Notes under the pieces: model-generated
Databases searched by the model: none
Told to the model about the DNA's origin: nothing
The model's input: the letters and a program-made list of their open reading frames with translations, nothing else
From: Achatina immaculata
Taxonomy: Eukaryota > Mollusca > Gastropoda > Stylommatophora > Achatinidae
DNA: 64,000 bases
NCBI GenBank assembly: GCA_009760885.1
Contig: CM019717.1
Coordinates: forward strand, 45,524,866-45,588,865
Direction of reading: 5' to 3'
Position numbers and translations under genes: made by a program
In this document: positions 11,151-22,854 of the stretch, one piece after another
How positions within the stretch are numbered: the stretch's first letter is position 1
How the letters are laid out: each line of letters begins with the position of its first letter

Positions 11151-11971
11151 ATCCGTGACAAACGCAAGAAAGCAAGTACTGGAAGAAAGGTTAGCTTCTT
11201 AAACCACTAACAAAGACGATGTATCTCTGGTACGCAGACTGTAAGCAGCTAAAGAGACTCCAAACTCTACAGTAATATTGCCACAGCTTCATTAGTTGCA
11301 TAACATCTGTCTGTCGTTCAGCTTTTGGATGAAAGAAAATTGATGCTGAACATAATTATTTACTTCCAAGATCTTGGCATCTTTTATTTTTGTGAAAACG
11401 AAATTACAGCAATTATGGCGTGCGTTTTTTTTCCATAGAAACTCAGAAACAGTTTTAGACAACGCTTCAAGCGCTTCTAGAAAACTCACTTTTATTTGAT
11501 TATTCAACATGAACATTAACGTAAATATGAACGTAAAAACGAACACATTGTAGCTAGAGGAAATTAAGCTTTTTTTTCAGGGGCGAAAAAACAAAAGAAA
11601 AACAAAACATGGGTTTAAAAAAAATAAATTCTAATAGAAGTAATTTTAAAAAGGAACTGGTATGCAGGAAACTCATCCGAACACACGAAGCCAACATTAC
11701 AAGCGCTGATCTTCTGTACATTCAGTTCTCCCACCCATTTTAGACGAATATCTGTCCCTATAAAGTTTCCAACGCTTTTTTTAAGGGATGGGTGGGGGTG
11801 GGGAGTGGACGTGTCTCCTGGGTAACTGCTCAGAGAATATGTGATTATTTTTTTTAATATGTGTGGTGTTTTTTCCACATTCCAAAGATGTGTACGCAAT
11901 GAGCTGTTTTGGGACTATTTCTTGTCGTATTCGTTCTTCACTGTTTTGTCCGCTCGCTCGTGAGGTTTATC
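11151..11971. other. Unassigned DNA
   Basis: No family recognised. A 94-codon minus-strand frame at 11615-11899 contains a non-repetitive stretch (GTDIRLKWVGELNVQ) that could be an exon remnant, but there is no supporting splice-site or family match. Confidence 0.35.
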
Positions 11972-12234
11972 TTCCTTGTTTAGTGGTCAGTGCACTGGTC
12001 TCTCATGGCGAAGGTCGAGTGTTCGAATCCGGCCGGAGGCACTCCAGTCACCCAGCTGTAGAAATGGGTCCCCGACTTCTTCTGGAGTTGGAGAAGGAAA
12101 GGCAGCCAGGCGTGATACTGACCATATCGCCCACTAATGTGCTGACAGGTCAAGGAAAATATGGGTGCTAACACCATATCCCTATGTGCCTCTAAGGCAT
12201 GAGAGGATTACCTTTATTCCGTACTTTTACCTTA
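11972..12234 (+). mobile_element. SINE-2 copy a
   Basis: A tRNA-like head with B box TGTTCGAATCC and the segment TCTCATGGCGAAGGTCG, then body sequence GACTTCTTCTGGAGTTGGAG, ending in GGATTACCTTTA. It matches the complete copy at 38366 along its length, but the 5' end of the head is eroded. Confidence 0.85.
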
Positions 12235-12613
12235 ACTGGCCAGTTTCAGTTAAGAAACATATAAACTAAATACAGTAGTAGATTTACGTGAATCTGAAGC
12301 TCAAGTCCCGATCAAAAGCCACAATATGCATTAAAGGAAGACTAATGTTGGCATAAGAAGATGATGATATTCTTTTCTTCGTCCGCACTCACAATGGCGT
12401 TGGTTTCTTTGTGTCAGCTTGCAAGTAGGCTGTGACATTTGCAGTTTTCGTCCAGGCACACTCTTCTTTGGTTCAGCGCACTCTTAGGGCCTGGTTTGTT
12501 TTTCCATTTCGATCCTTATTCATCCTGCCAACATAATGTTTGTTTCTAGTGGGAAGGACTGGGAGGCAGATTAGGGTCTTGGTCGGATATAGTTCGCCAA
12601 CCCTGACTACAGT
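12235..12613. other. Unassigned DNA
   Basis: No recognised feature. Confidence 0.4.
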
Positions 12614-12851
12614 AGTCATCCATTACGCTATAAGAGATATAAATAATAGTCATCCATTACGCTATAAGAGATATAAATAATAGTCATCCATTACGCTATA
12701 AGAGATATAAATAATAGTCATCCATTACGCTATAAGAGATATAAATAATAGTCATCCATTACGCTATAAGATATATAAATAATAGTCATCCACTGTGCTA
12801 TACGAGATATAAATAATAGTCATCCATTACGCTATAAGAGATATAAATAAT
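12614..12851. repeat. 34-bp minisatellite, 7 copies
   Basis: Exactly seven 34-bp units beginning AGTCATCCATTACGCTATAA, with few mismatches. It is unrelated in sequence to the 34-bp array at 9.9 kb. Confidence 0.97.
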
Positions 12852-13189
12852 ATGCACTGATGTGGCAAAAACTACAAATAGATACAACGGGACATAATGG
12901 TAAGATTTACATTTGACATCGGTTCTTCTGCCTGAATCTCCCTAAAACCTCGAACCTGCTCTGCTGACGTCATGGTGATCATGTAGCACACACTTGTGCA
13001 GGACTGGGAGTAGGTTCAATGCCTTGCCTGAATTCAAGCAAGAGATTTGAGAGTAGACACAACCGGAGTGGTAAGTCCGGACTCGTCCATCCGGCGAGGG
13101 AGAGCATGTTTCTAGTAGCACCACAGAGGATTCTGTATTCGGGTGGATGGAGCACAGTAGCGTACTTCTAGCAGAAATTTTTATAACTA
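12852..13189. other. Unassigned DNA with flanking direct repeat
   Basis: Around 13105-13160 is a ~50-bp segment (TTTCTAGTAGCACCACAGAG) that recurs in direct orientation at 14403-14455, so the two copies bracket the fold-back region. No gene is seen. Confidence 0.5.
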
Positions 13190-14400
13190 AGAAACAACGA
13201 TGCTTTCATACAACAGAATAGTAGATTACAGTGTTGTAGGAGTATGTGACGACATATGTGTGCTTATATCTTAACTGTGTTATTGGGGCATTCGTTAAGA
13301 CGGTGTTGTGCCTTGATGCGCACGATGATTCTGATTTGTACATTATCTTGAAGCCGTGTTTTCTCAGTGTTACTGGATTAGTTAATCACTGACTCCAGCC
13401 ATCAGCTTCACGTTTCTGGATTAGTTAATCACTGTCTCCAGCCATTCTTCACTTCCAGGCTCTTTCAGACCTATGGTTAGCAACACACTGATATAGAAAT
13501 CAAGCCAGTGCTGCGTAGCACTTGACATGAGGATTTATTGATGAAATGGATGAAAATGCAGATGGTGATAACGATAATTTGAACGCCGGCAGGTTGCCCC
13601 TGCTACATAGCGAGTCCATTCATATTTGCAAAACTCCAGAACAGAAATAAACATCCATTTACTCGACAGAGACATCACGAAAACCATCCACTCAAATACA
13701 CACCCATACGAAGACTCACTCAGCTTTTGTTCCCACTATCCCTAGTCACGGGATTCACAATCCACGTGACCTTCTGGAAGGATCTCGACCCTTACCCGGA
13801 CGTTCAAAATAAATACTCATAAGGCGAGAAATGCCCTTTCTGTTGAGAAAAAAACCCCAATTATCTCCCATACTGCTACAGACTGTTAGACCTCGAAAAC
13901 ATCATAAACAAAGACAAAGCACTTTTAGATGTGAGAAAAAGACAACTTACAAGAGAATTATCTAGGACATGAACCACCGACTCCGGTAGAACAAGCAGCC
14001 GTCAAGCCGAGATAGAACAACGCATTAATAAACTTCGCTATCTTGCACCCCCAGTAAAAGATGTTTGATAACAAAGTCATCAATGCTTGTCTGGTCGAGA
14101 AGTTGAATCTAAGTGAAGGAATTTTTGTTTCAAGAACTCGTTCTCTTTCCGGGCGTCGCGATTTTCAACCAGACGGGTATTGATGTCTTCGCTATCAATC
14201 ATTTTTTTTGCGAGGTGCAAGATAGCGAAGCTTAGTAATGCACTGCTCTCTTGACTAGACGTTTGCTCATCCTACCGTAGTCCATGGTTCAAGCACCAAG
14301 TAATTCTCTTGTAATTTTTCTTTCTTTCATGTTTAAAAATGTGTTGTCTATAACTTTTTCGAGATCTAATTATACAACACTGTGTTGTGTTACTTTACAT
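13190..14400. mobile_element. Fold-back element of the TIR-t family, with spacer
   Basis: 13886-14060 and 14215-14400 are imperfect inverted repeats. Each arm contains the same tRNA-like segment in opposite orientation (GGTTCATGTCC-type and GGTTCAAGC-type B boxes) and the downstream AATTCTCTTGTAA motif. The outer end at 13192-13244 (AAACAACGATGCTTTC, then AGTGTTGTAGG) resembles the left end of the element at 8807. 13245-13885 is spacer without recognised content, except a ~44-bp duplication (TGGATTAGTTAATCACTG) at 13372-13446. Confidence 0.55.
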
Positions 14401-14461
14401 ATTTCTAGTAACACCACAGAGGTTCTGTCATCACACGGGAGGAGCACAATATCATCTCTCT

Positions 14462-14826
14462 CTGAACCTTAAGTGCCCAAGGCACATGGGGCTTCCTCAA
14501 GGGTTTTCCACAAACGCCTGTCCTTTGCCTTTTTTCCGTTCTTGCCCAAGTGAGCCCTCTATTGCTCAACATCCTCTCTGTTATTCTTTTCCATGTCTCC
14601 TTTGGTAATGGCGGGCTTTCATCCACAACCTTTATGGGCTCAGTTTCCGGATATGCGTTTCTCCTTCCACCTGCGTTTGGTTTTTTACCCTTGTTTCTGT
14701 AGCAGTCTGATGGATTTTTGAAAGATAGGGTTGCTGGCCCAGTGCCGAGACCTCCTTAGTCGCCTTCTACGATCATGCCTGGTAAGGTACAGTGGTCCTA
14801 TTCTTTGCTTCCCAGATCGCGAGTAC
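14462..14826 (-). mobile_element. Internally deleted LINE-C (5' leader joined to 3' end)
   Basis: The minus strand from 14826 to about 14610 resembles the 5' leader of RTE-type LINEs (landmarks GGCGACTAAGGAGG, CTCGGCACTGGGCC, CAACCCTATCTTTC). It runs straight into the LINE-C C-terminal coding end (SNRGLTWARTEKRQR near 14560) and 3' terminus with the GTGCC/GGCAC palindrome at about 14472-14484. Endonuclease and RT are absent. It is therefore a deletion derivative or a chance junction of two fragments. Confidence 0.6.
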
Positions 14827-14900
14827 CATACGGGGGGGGGGGGGGAGAGGGGCAATGGTATGCTTCTTGTAAAAAAAAAACACACACACACACAGGTGGT
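14827..14900. repeat. Poly-G, poly-A and (CA)n runs
   Basis: A 14-bp G run, an A run and about seven CA units in close succession, beside the 5' side of the LINE-C derivative. Confidence 0.9.
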
Positions 14901-14974
14901 ATCGGATCTTGATCCGAAATCAATAATAAACTTGCCTACTTCTCCTTCACAGACTCTCGCCACCGCACAGACAT

Positions 14975-15003
14975 GACAACAACAACAACAACAACAACAA
15001 AAA
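14975..15003. repeat. (AAC)n microsatellite
   Basis: About nine AAC units. Confidence 0.9.
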
Positions 15004-15709
15004 CCTCCAGAGAGGTTTTGTCAATCAAAGATGTCATGAATTATTCACAAGCACCACTCTCTCTGATCTGCTCATAAATTATGGCACATCATAACAAACG
15101 AAAATTCCCGGACAAGTATTTTATTATCAATCGTGGAACCTCTTGTTGTTTCTTTCTACTCGCTTTCAGTACATCAAAGTATCTTGAGCAACTTTTGACA
15201 AATGTAAAGCGAATGTTCGCTTGTTCTAGTTGTTTAGTTTTCTTGTAGTCTTGGTTGTTTAAACTGTTGATTTGTGTTTTAAATTTATTATTTCAAGCCG
15301 TGAAGAGCTTTCATTTCTGTTCAAGTACACTTGACTCGTGCCAGAATTAACATGCACACGTGCACATATACTCCAACAATGAAATCTTGACTGTTCCTTA
15401 ACTCCTTATGCAAGATTTGTGTGGCTTTTCAAGCCCACTTAAATTTCCTTACACAAACGATTCTGGCACAAAAAGTCAACATTAAACTAAATCTGGAACA
15501 TAACGTTTTGTTCAGACAATTTTTTTCTTGAACTTTTTTTTTCTGCTTTAAAATAATTTGATGATAAAAATTTTAAATAGGAACGAGAATCGGCGTAGAC
15601 GAAACAAAACAGGCAATATGAAGTTGGCTTGCTTAGCGAGTATTAATTTTCTAAAAAAAAAATGGTTCGGACGCCATTTACTGCATAGAGACACACCTAT
15701 ATGTAACAC
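15004..15709. other. Unassigned DNA
   Basis: AT-rich, no recognised gene or repeat. Confidence 0.4.

Positions 15710-15751
<42 letters not shown>
15710..15751. repeat. (GA)n microsatellite
   Basis: About 20 GA units. Confidence 0.95.
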
Positions 15752-15754
<3 letters not shown>

Positions 15755-16240
15755 GATTTAGGTTCTTTTAAACTGCTGAAAATGTTCAACACAAACTAGA
15801 AAACATGAAAAACTTGATTCGCACCTCAGACTTTTCAGTGTTTGCAAACCAGATTCACACTAAACATTTAAAACAAGAAGATCCATATATTAGCCTTTTC
15901 TTTCTTTCTTTCTTTCTTTCTTTTGCATTTTCACATGTTTTCATCAAAGGTACAAATAAGGCTAAGATTAGATGAGAATCTTATCTTTCCTCTGTTTGTA
16001 CCTGCACTAAAAACTTTCATTCATCTTTACTTCAGCTTCGTTTCTCGCTTTTTTTTTGTTTGTTTCATATTGTTATGCAGACACCCCTAGGCTAGCTAAT
16101 TGTGCACTTTATCGCCAGTTTTATTGCCTGTTGCATACAATGATTCCTAGACTTTGTGATATAAAGTTTTCTTGTTGTTATATTTCTTGATCAGGGCTTG
16201 CATTCTTATAAGAACCTTTCTTTTACAGAGCTATTTCGAC
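15752..16240. other. Unassigned DNA with short (TTTC)n
   Basis: A TTTC run lies at about 15898-15924. Nothing else is recognised. Confidence 0.4.
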
Positions 16241-17907
16241 TTTGTTTTACATGGCTTCCTCGCCTATGTGATATATAACTCTCTCGTCTTTGTCTTACAT
16301 GGCTTCCTCGCCTATGTGATATATAACTCTCTCGCCTTTGTCTTACATGGCTTCCTCGTCTATGTGATACATAACTCCTTCGCCTTTGTCTTACATGGCT
16401 TCCTCGTCTATGTGATACATAACTCCCTCGTCTTTGTCTTACATGGCTTCCTCGTCTATGTGATACATAACTCCCTCGTCGTTATCTTACATGGCTTCCT
16501 CGTCTATGTGATACATAACTCCCTCGTCTTTGTCTTACATGGCTTCCTCGTCTATGTGATACATAACTCCCTCGTCTTTGTCTTACATGGCTTCCTCGTC
16601 TATGTGATACATAACTCCCTCGTCTTTGTCTTACATGGCTTCCTCGTCTATGTGATACATAACTCCCTCGTCTTTGTCTTACATGGCTTCCTCGTCTATG
16701 TGATACATAACTCCCTCGCCTTTGTTGTACATAACTTCCTCGTTTGTGTTATACATAACTTCCTCGCCTTTGCTGTACATAACTTCCTCCTCTGTGTTGT
16801 ACATAACTTCCTCGCTTATGTGATACATAACTTCCTCCTCTGTGTTGTACATAACTTCCTCGCTTATGTGATACATAACTTCCTCGCCTTTGTTGTACAT
16901 AACTTCCTCGCTTATGTGATACATAACTTCCTCGCCTTTGTTGTACATAACTTCATCGCCTTTGTTGTACATAACTTCCTCGCCTTTGTTGTACATAACT
17001 TCCTCGCCTTTGTTGTACATAACTTCCTCGCCTTTGTTGTACATAACTTCCTCGCTTATGTGATACATAACTTCATCGCCTTTGTTGTACATAACTTCCT
17101 CGCCTTTGTTATACATAACTTCATCGCCTTTGTTGTACATAACTTCCTCGTCTTTGTTATACATAACTTCCTCGCCTGCCCTATACATAACTTCCTCGCT
17201 TATGTGATACATAACATCCTTGCCTTTGGTATACATAACTTCTTCGCCTTTGTTGTACATAACTTCTTCGCCTGTGCTGTACATAACTTCTTCGCCAGTG
17301 TTGTACATAATTTCATCGCCTGTATTATACATAACTTGGTCGCCTGTGTTATAAATAACTTCCTCGCCTATTTTATATATAACTTCACAGCCTGTGTTGT
17401 ACATACCTTCCTCGCCTATTTTATACATAACTTCTTCGCCTGTGTTATACATAACTTCCTCGACTGTGTTATACATAACTTCCTCGACTGTGTTATACAT
17501 AACTTCTTCGACTGTGTTATACATAACTTCCTCGTCTGTGTTATACATAACTTCCTCGACTGTGTTATACATAACTTCTTCGCCTGTGTTATACATAACT
17601 TCCTCGACTGTATTATACATAACTTCTTCGCCTGTGTTATACATAACTTCCTCGTCTGTGTTATACATAACTTCCTCGACTGTATTATACATAACTTCTT
17701 CGCCTGTGTTATACATAACTTCCTCGTCTGTGTTATACATAACTTCCTCGACTGTATTATACATAACTTCTTCTCCTGTATTATACATAAGTTCCTCGTC
17801 TGTGTTATACATAACTTCCTCGTCTGTGTTATACATAAGTTCCTCGTCTGTGTTATACATAACTTCCTCGTCTGTGTTATACATAACTTCCTCGTCTGTG
17901 TTATACA
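16241..17907. repeat. 24-bp minisatellite, 1.67 kb, with 48-bp higher-order units
   Basis: About 69 units of 24 bp built on TACATAACTTCCTCG plus a variable 9-bp part. At the left end two diverged 24-mers alternate as a 48-bp higher-order unit (ACATGGCTTCCTCG alternating with ACATAACTCCCTCG). From about 16730 single 24-mers prevail. The unit length is a multiple of 3 and has almost no stops, so frames stay open for 589 codons on + (repeating VIHNFLA), 427 codons on - (repeating EEVMYN) and 206 codons in a second + frame. I see no start context, splice signals or flanking coding sequence that would make any of these a gene. Confidence 0.95.
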
Positions 17908-18519
17908 GGGAGGCGAGTCTAAACATGCCTCTCGGCATTAATTGTATGACAGTGACAATCAATATGGTCTATAATTGCAGCCAGAGCAAAGTTAACACAT
18001 ACTGCTTTATTTGATCTTTGTTTTTAACAAATCTTATGTATTGTTAGAAATGACGGTCAATGAAAAAGGAACTAATCAAACATATTCTTCTTTCATAACT
18101 CTAGCTGAACCCTGAATATGATTATCTACAGGCTTGTATGATGAATTACACAACAGAACTAAAAATAGTTGGCTTGTCCTCTGACAACAGTCTTCTTGTC
18201 TTCGTGACATATGTTGTTGTCTGGATCATGACCGGGGAAGAGAGTAGAGGAGATGCCCCAGCACGTTACACTCTGGTCAAATGCAGAGACAGGCAATGAA
18301 GAAAACATAACAAAACGTTACAGGGATTGGGGTCACCAGATCTATGATGATGTACAGTTCTTACTATAGGCTTAAACATGGCGTTCAAACTGGGCATCAG
18401 AATTTCCACTTCATTTTGTGTCTCTGAGTGTACATGTCTTTGTTGCAGTTTTCCTCTTTTTCAAAGTACTGTGTATGAATGACAAATTAATAAAATACTG
18501 CGGGAAAAATAAAATTGAA
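17908..18519. other. Unassigned DNA
   Basis: No recognised feature. Unique-looking sequence between the 24-bp array and the LINE-D 3' end. Confidence 0.4.
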
Positions 18520-18625
18520 ATCGACAATTGGCAAGAAACGATCAAGAAGAAGACTTGTCTGGCGCAGTGAGCTTCAATGGCTGAATTCAGCAGCTGATGA
18601 AAGAAGAAGAAGAAGAAGAAGATTG
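18520..18625 (+). mobile_element. LINE-D 3' end with (GAA)n tail
   Basis: Aligns with the last ~100 bp of the LINE at 56143-57045 (AATCGACAATTGGCAAGA, AGCTTCAATGGCT) and ends in about seven GAA units. Only the extreme C-terminus of the RT protein is represented. Confidence 0.6.
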
Positions 18626-18661
18626 CTATCGTATGCGTACATTGTGCGGAAAATAAACACG

Positions 18662-18920
18662 CACAGGAGTATTACTGCTGTAAAGATTTGAAGTAACTCA
18701 CAGGAGTATCACTGCTGTAAAGATTTGAAGTAACTCACAGGAGTATCACTGCTGTAAAGATTTGAAGTAACTCACAGGAGTATCACTGCTGTAAAGATTT
18801 GAAGTAACTCACAGGAGTATCACTGCTGTAAAGATTTGAAGTAACTCACAGGAGTATCACTGCTGTAAAGATTTGAAGTAACTCACAGGAGTACCACTGC
18901 TGTAAAAATTTGGATGTAAC
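18662..18920. repeat. 37-bp minisatellite
   Basis: About seven units of ACAGGAGTATCACTGCTGTA plus AAGATTTGAAGTAACTC, nearly identical. It is not related to the 37-bp array at 8.5 kb. Confidence 0.95.
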
Positions 18921-19039
18921 ATACAGTAAACATGGCAGGAGCAAACTTTAAGAAAACAATGAAGTGGTGTTTGTGCTGAAATGTGAAAGTGCAGAAGAAT
19001 GTGGCGCCTTTCATGATCAAAGAAAACAGAAGTACTAAA

Positions 19040-19285
19040 TCAACTGAAATAAGCAGTTAACGTACTTTGGTCATATTAAGAGGTTTGTTACCATAATCAA
19101 GACTATATTTGACAGAAATGTTGAAATCAACTGGATAGATGAAATAGACGAGTGGGCAACACCAAGAGATAAGTGAGAAATCAGCCCCGGTATCGCGCAC
19201 TGTGAAAACAAAAACCAGTTACAAAGCTAGCTAGAGATCTGTGCTACCCTAACATATGGAGATAGCACAGGATGATGAATCTTCG
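19040..19285 (+). mobile_element. LINE RT C-terminal remnant
   Basis: The + strand reads YFGHIKRFVTIIKTIFDR and, after stops, CATLTYGDST before GGATGATGAA. This is the layout of the terminal part of RTE/CR1-style RT proteins. It is heavily decayed and could not be assigned to one of the other LINE groups. Confidence 0.4.
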
Positions 19286-19690
19286 TCAAACTTAAGCGTA
19301 GCTTAGAGTCACGACGGCAAACGATCTTATTTTAACATTTTGTAACGATCGAATTCCCTGACGGACACATTAAAATGATCTTTTCAAGCAATGAGTTATT
19401 AGCAGCAAACAAGCACGCCATGTTTGCTTCATAATGCGTTCTGAGTTTTTATGGGAAAACTAAATTACCCGCAAAGCTCTGAATACTGTGTGGGTTTTTT
19501 TTTCAGTAAATTTTGTTTGTTTACTAAATAATTCAGCTGTTTGTGTTTTGTTCTTTCTGCCACGAGTAATTAAATTGAAGTCTGTCAATGCTAAAAGCAT
19601 TTCTGAAGTAGTAGAATTGAAATGCACAAGTTTTGATTGGAGCGTACAGCTCGACATAAGAAAGCTGTGCAAGGCAAAGGAGTTGACGGT
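19286..19690. other. Unassigned DNA
   Basis: Nothing recognised. Confidence 0.35.
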
Positions 19691-19895
19691 GACTTGTTCC
19701 CTCGCTGCTGGGCGTTTGCTCAAACGGCTGGAGTCCGTGGGTTCGAGTCACTATCATTCTGTTAGTATTTTTCTTTCTTAAATGCCTAAAATACTTTGTC
19801 TACTATGTTTCTTTCTCTCGTGTCTAAAATTCTGTGTCTACTATGTTTCTTTCTCTCGTGTCTAAAATACTTTGTCTACAATTTCTTTATGGTAC
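19691..19895 (+). mobile_element. tRNA-like TIR-t segment with internal 41-bp tandem repeat
   Basis: 19700-19755 matches the tRNA-like arm seen at 14245 (GCGTTTGCTCA, GGAGTCCGTGGGTTCGAG). The downstream TTTTTCTTTCTTAAATG tail has been locally multiplied into about two and a half ~41-bp units containing CTTTCTCTCGTGTCTAAAAT. No inverted partner arm was found here. Confidence 0.5.
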
Positions 19896-20026
19896 TCATA
19901 CATACCATTCTTTATCATTTCAATGCGAGCACGACTCATTTTTTCAGTTTGTTGAATTTATGTATTAACCTATAACCGACGTATTAGTGGATCACTGCAT
20001 GCAGAATACTTACAAGTGTTTTACAG

Positions 20027-20267
<241 letters not shown>

Positions 20268-20704
20268 CCCCTTGTGTTAACTGGTAAATGGGATTGCTTC
20301 TAGATGCTTCTGGAGCATGAAACCTGTTAACAAACATGTTCAAAACGGAGCCAACTGAAATCACGTGAGCAAATCATCGCTTAAGGGCAGGCGGAAATAC
20401 AGAAATTAATTTGCCGTGTCACTTTAGTCAGAAAGCTTCAGAACAGCAGAAACCAGTCCGATCACTAACTTCGCCAGGCCGTCGCAGGCCGTGTCTGTTT
20501 CCACATTGTAACTCAAGGAAGTCAGGCGAGATCTTGTCTGGCTACGGCTCATCAGCTCTTGAGCCACATTATGTACCTCATCTCCACAAAGGGACCGTAG
20601 GAGGCGACAGAGATGGTAGCGGGAGCAGAGGACAACCGAAAACGTGTCTCGTATTTATGATAATGGTTGGGGAAAACACATAAAACACACGGTTAGGAAA
20701 CTTG
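20268..20704. other. Unassigned DNA
   Basis: GC-richer around 20450-20640, no family recognised. Confidence 0.35.
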
Positions 20705-20915
20705 ACATATATTAAGTATATTGAGTATATTAAGTATGTTGAGTATATTAAGCATATTGAGTATATTAAGTATGTTGAGTATATTAAGTATATTGAGTAT
20801 ATTAAGTATATTAAATATGTTGAGTACATTAAGTATATTAAGTATATTGAGTATACTAAGTATATTAAGTATATTGATTATATTAAGTATATTAAGTATA
20901 TTGAGTATATTATGC
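20705..20915. repeat. 9-bp tandem array
   Basis: About 23 copies of TATATTAAG/TATATTGAG with drift. Its length is a multiple of three, hence open frames reading YIKYIE. Confidence 0.95.
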
Positions 20916-21106
20916 TACAATTAATCAGTACCAGCAAAACTGTTTCCGCTAACGAGCAAAGGCAAGGCAGCAAGGATAATTCCAGTAATTCAGGCAACAA
21001 AGCAAAGATTCCGGGGGGAAATTATTGCAATAGTGATACAGCTACAGGAAAGGATAGAAAAAAAATGTATGTAGGGTTAATTTATTGTCACAAAGTACAT
21101 ATACTC

Positions 21107-21180
21107 TAGCCTTTCTGATCAGTATACCTTATCCTTTCTGATCCATATACCTTATCCTGTCTGATCTATATACCCTATCT
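21107..21180. repeat. 23-bp tandem repeat, 3 copies
   Basis: Units of CCTTTCTGATCCATATACCT type with a few mismatches. Confidence 0.85.
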
Positions 21181-21471
21181 CTATTTTTTTTTTATTATAC
21201 CCCATTTACAAAACGTCTTGACCTGATCAAAGTAGCTAGTTTGTTGTAGAAATCTGACAGTGAGTAAAGCGAATGCAGAGGAAAACATGGCTGGCTGTAT
21301 ACATGTAGCAAAAATAATGAAGATGACTAAAAAAAGAACTGATGAAAAAAGATAAAACTGAGTGTAAAATAAAACCCGTTTTCCGTTCTAAATCATCCAC
21401 AAACCATCCGTCGCCTAACTCAAAATAAGATGTGCCATTTTATCTCCCTGGAGTATTATCTTTGTCCCATT

Positions 21472-21655
21472 TATCTTTATTCATTAGACACGGCTGCTGT
21501 TAAATGTTATGAAAAAAAAACTATGAAGCTATATAGAGTGTTTTTTATCTTCATAACATATTATCTCTTTTTCAGTGTATCTTTATTCATTAAAAACGGC
21601 TGCTGGTAAATGTTATGGAAAAAAATCAACGAAGCTTTATGGGGTGTCCTTTTGT
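21472..21655. repeat. About 106-bp direct duplication
   Basis: TATCTTTATTCATTA at 21472 and 21578 begins two ~80-bp similar segments (ACGGCTGCTG, AAATGTTATG) offset by 106 bp. Confidence 0.75.
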
Positions 21656-21660
21656 TTGTT

Positions 21661-21700
<40 letters not shown>

Positions 21701-21725
21701 TGTGTGTCTGTCTGTGTGTCTGTGT
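21656..21725. repeat. (TG)n with TTTG and TCTG ends
   Basis: About 18 TG units flanked by TTTG and TCTG steps. Confidence 0.95.
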
Positions 21726-22065
21726 TCCGTTTAGACATCTTATTGTGAACTTCATGTAAAAAAAAATGTTGAAGAGTTATCATCACTGCAAACTGGACAA
21801 ATCCATCAGTGCTTCAATCTTCTCTTGTGAAGGCGGATCTCAGCACGATGCACGTACTCCGTAGCACCGATGAGAATCTTGACGAATGATAGGCCACGGG
21901 TGGGATTCGATCCAACATCCTAAATGTCCAGGATGACGGAAAGACTGCTATCCCCTTTTTAGTTCGCTAATCCTACCATCATGTACTATAGAGACAATCT
22001 CGGATGGGTAATTTCTGTTATTCTTAAACAGAACTATCAGCACAGTCCGACACTATTGGTTTCCA
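21726..22065. other. Unassigned DNA with a tRNA-like scrap
   Basis: The minus strand near 21900-21950 carries GGATCGAATCCCACCC, a B-box-like sequence. No A box at the right distance is convincing, so it is at most a SINE remnant. Confidence 0.3.
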
Positions 22066-22540
22066 TCTTGAACTCTACCACGCTGGTCACGATGTGGCTT
22101 CATACTAATCTGATCGCTACCACGCTGGTCACGATGTGGCTTCATACTAATCTGATCGCTACCAAGCTGGACAGATTAGGAATTCACAACGGCCTGCTTT
22201 CTAGCAACATTTGTCATATTACTGTTTTTACATCACCTTGATCCCTACCACGCTACCTAGGTTATGAATTAACAACAGCCTGATCCTTAGTCCATTGGCC
22301 AAATTATGGATTAACAACAGCCTGATTCTCAACCCTCTGACCAGATTATGAGTTAACAACAGCCTGATTCCTAGTCCGTTGGCCAGATTATGTATTAACA
22401 ACAGCCTGATCCATATCCCGTTGGCCAGGTTATGGATTCACAACAGCCTGTTCCCCAGCACGTTTGCTAGAGTATGGATTAACAACAGCCTGATCCCTAG
22501 CATATTGGCCAGATTATGACCTCACAACGGCCTATTTACT
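22066..22540. repeat. 42-bp degenerate minisatellite
   Basis: About 11 units of 42 bp. Two left units are identical (CCACGCTGGTCACGATGTGG). The rest are diverged around TTAACAACAGCCTGAT and GGCCAGATTATG. The divergence gradient suggests an old array with a recent duplication at its left end. Confidence 0.85.
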
Positions 22541-22854
22541 GCCCATAACAGAATAGGGCGTTGGCATTTTTGGTTCGCCTGTCAAATGGTCGTTTCAACC
22601 AAGATTCCCTGATTTCTGATGGTCGACTAAACCATCTTCCCCAACACAAGCCATCTTCTGTTGCTAGGATCTCTAATGATAACTACTTCCTGTTTCCGAA
22701 ATCTCTACTGTAGCTTCCATTAAGGACATTAAGGTTACGCAAACATTTAATTAGGCTGTGTATGTGTGTTAATTCCAAGCGTCTTAATAAGCCAAGCAAT
22801 TCATTTTTTAAAAATTTGTTTATTTATTCTGTTAGGTTTTTAGTGATCTCTGCT
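22541..22854. other. Unassigned DNA
   Basis: Nothing recognised. Confidence 0.35.

Noticed and set aside
16172..17962. 589-codon (+) and 427-codon (-) proteins
   Set aside because: Entirely made of the 24-bp array; both strands are open because the unit is a multiple of 3. Kept only as a question in the findings, not as genes.
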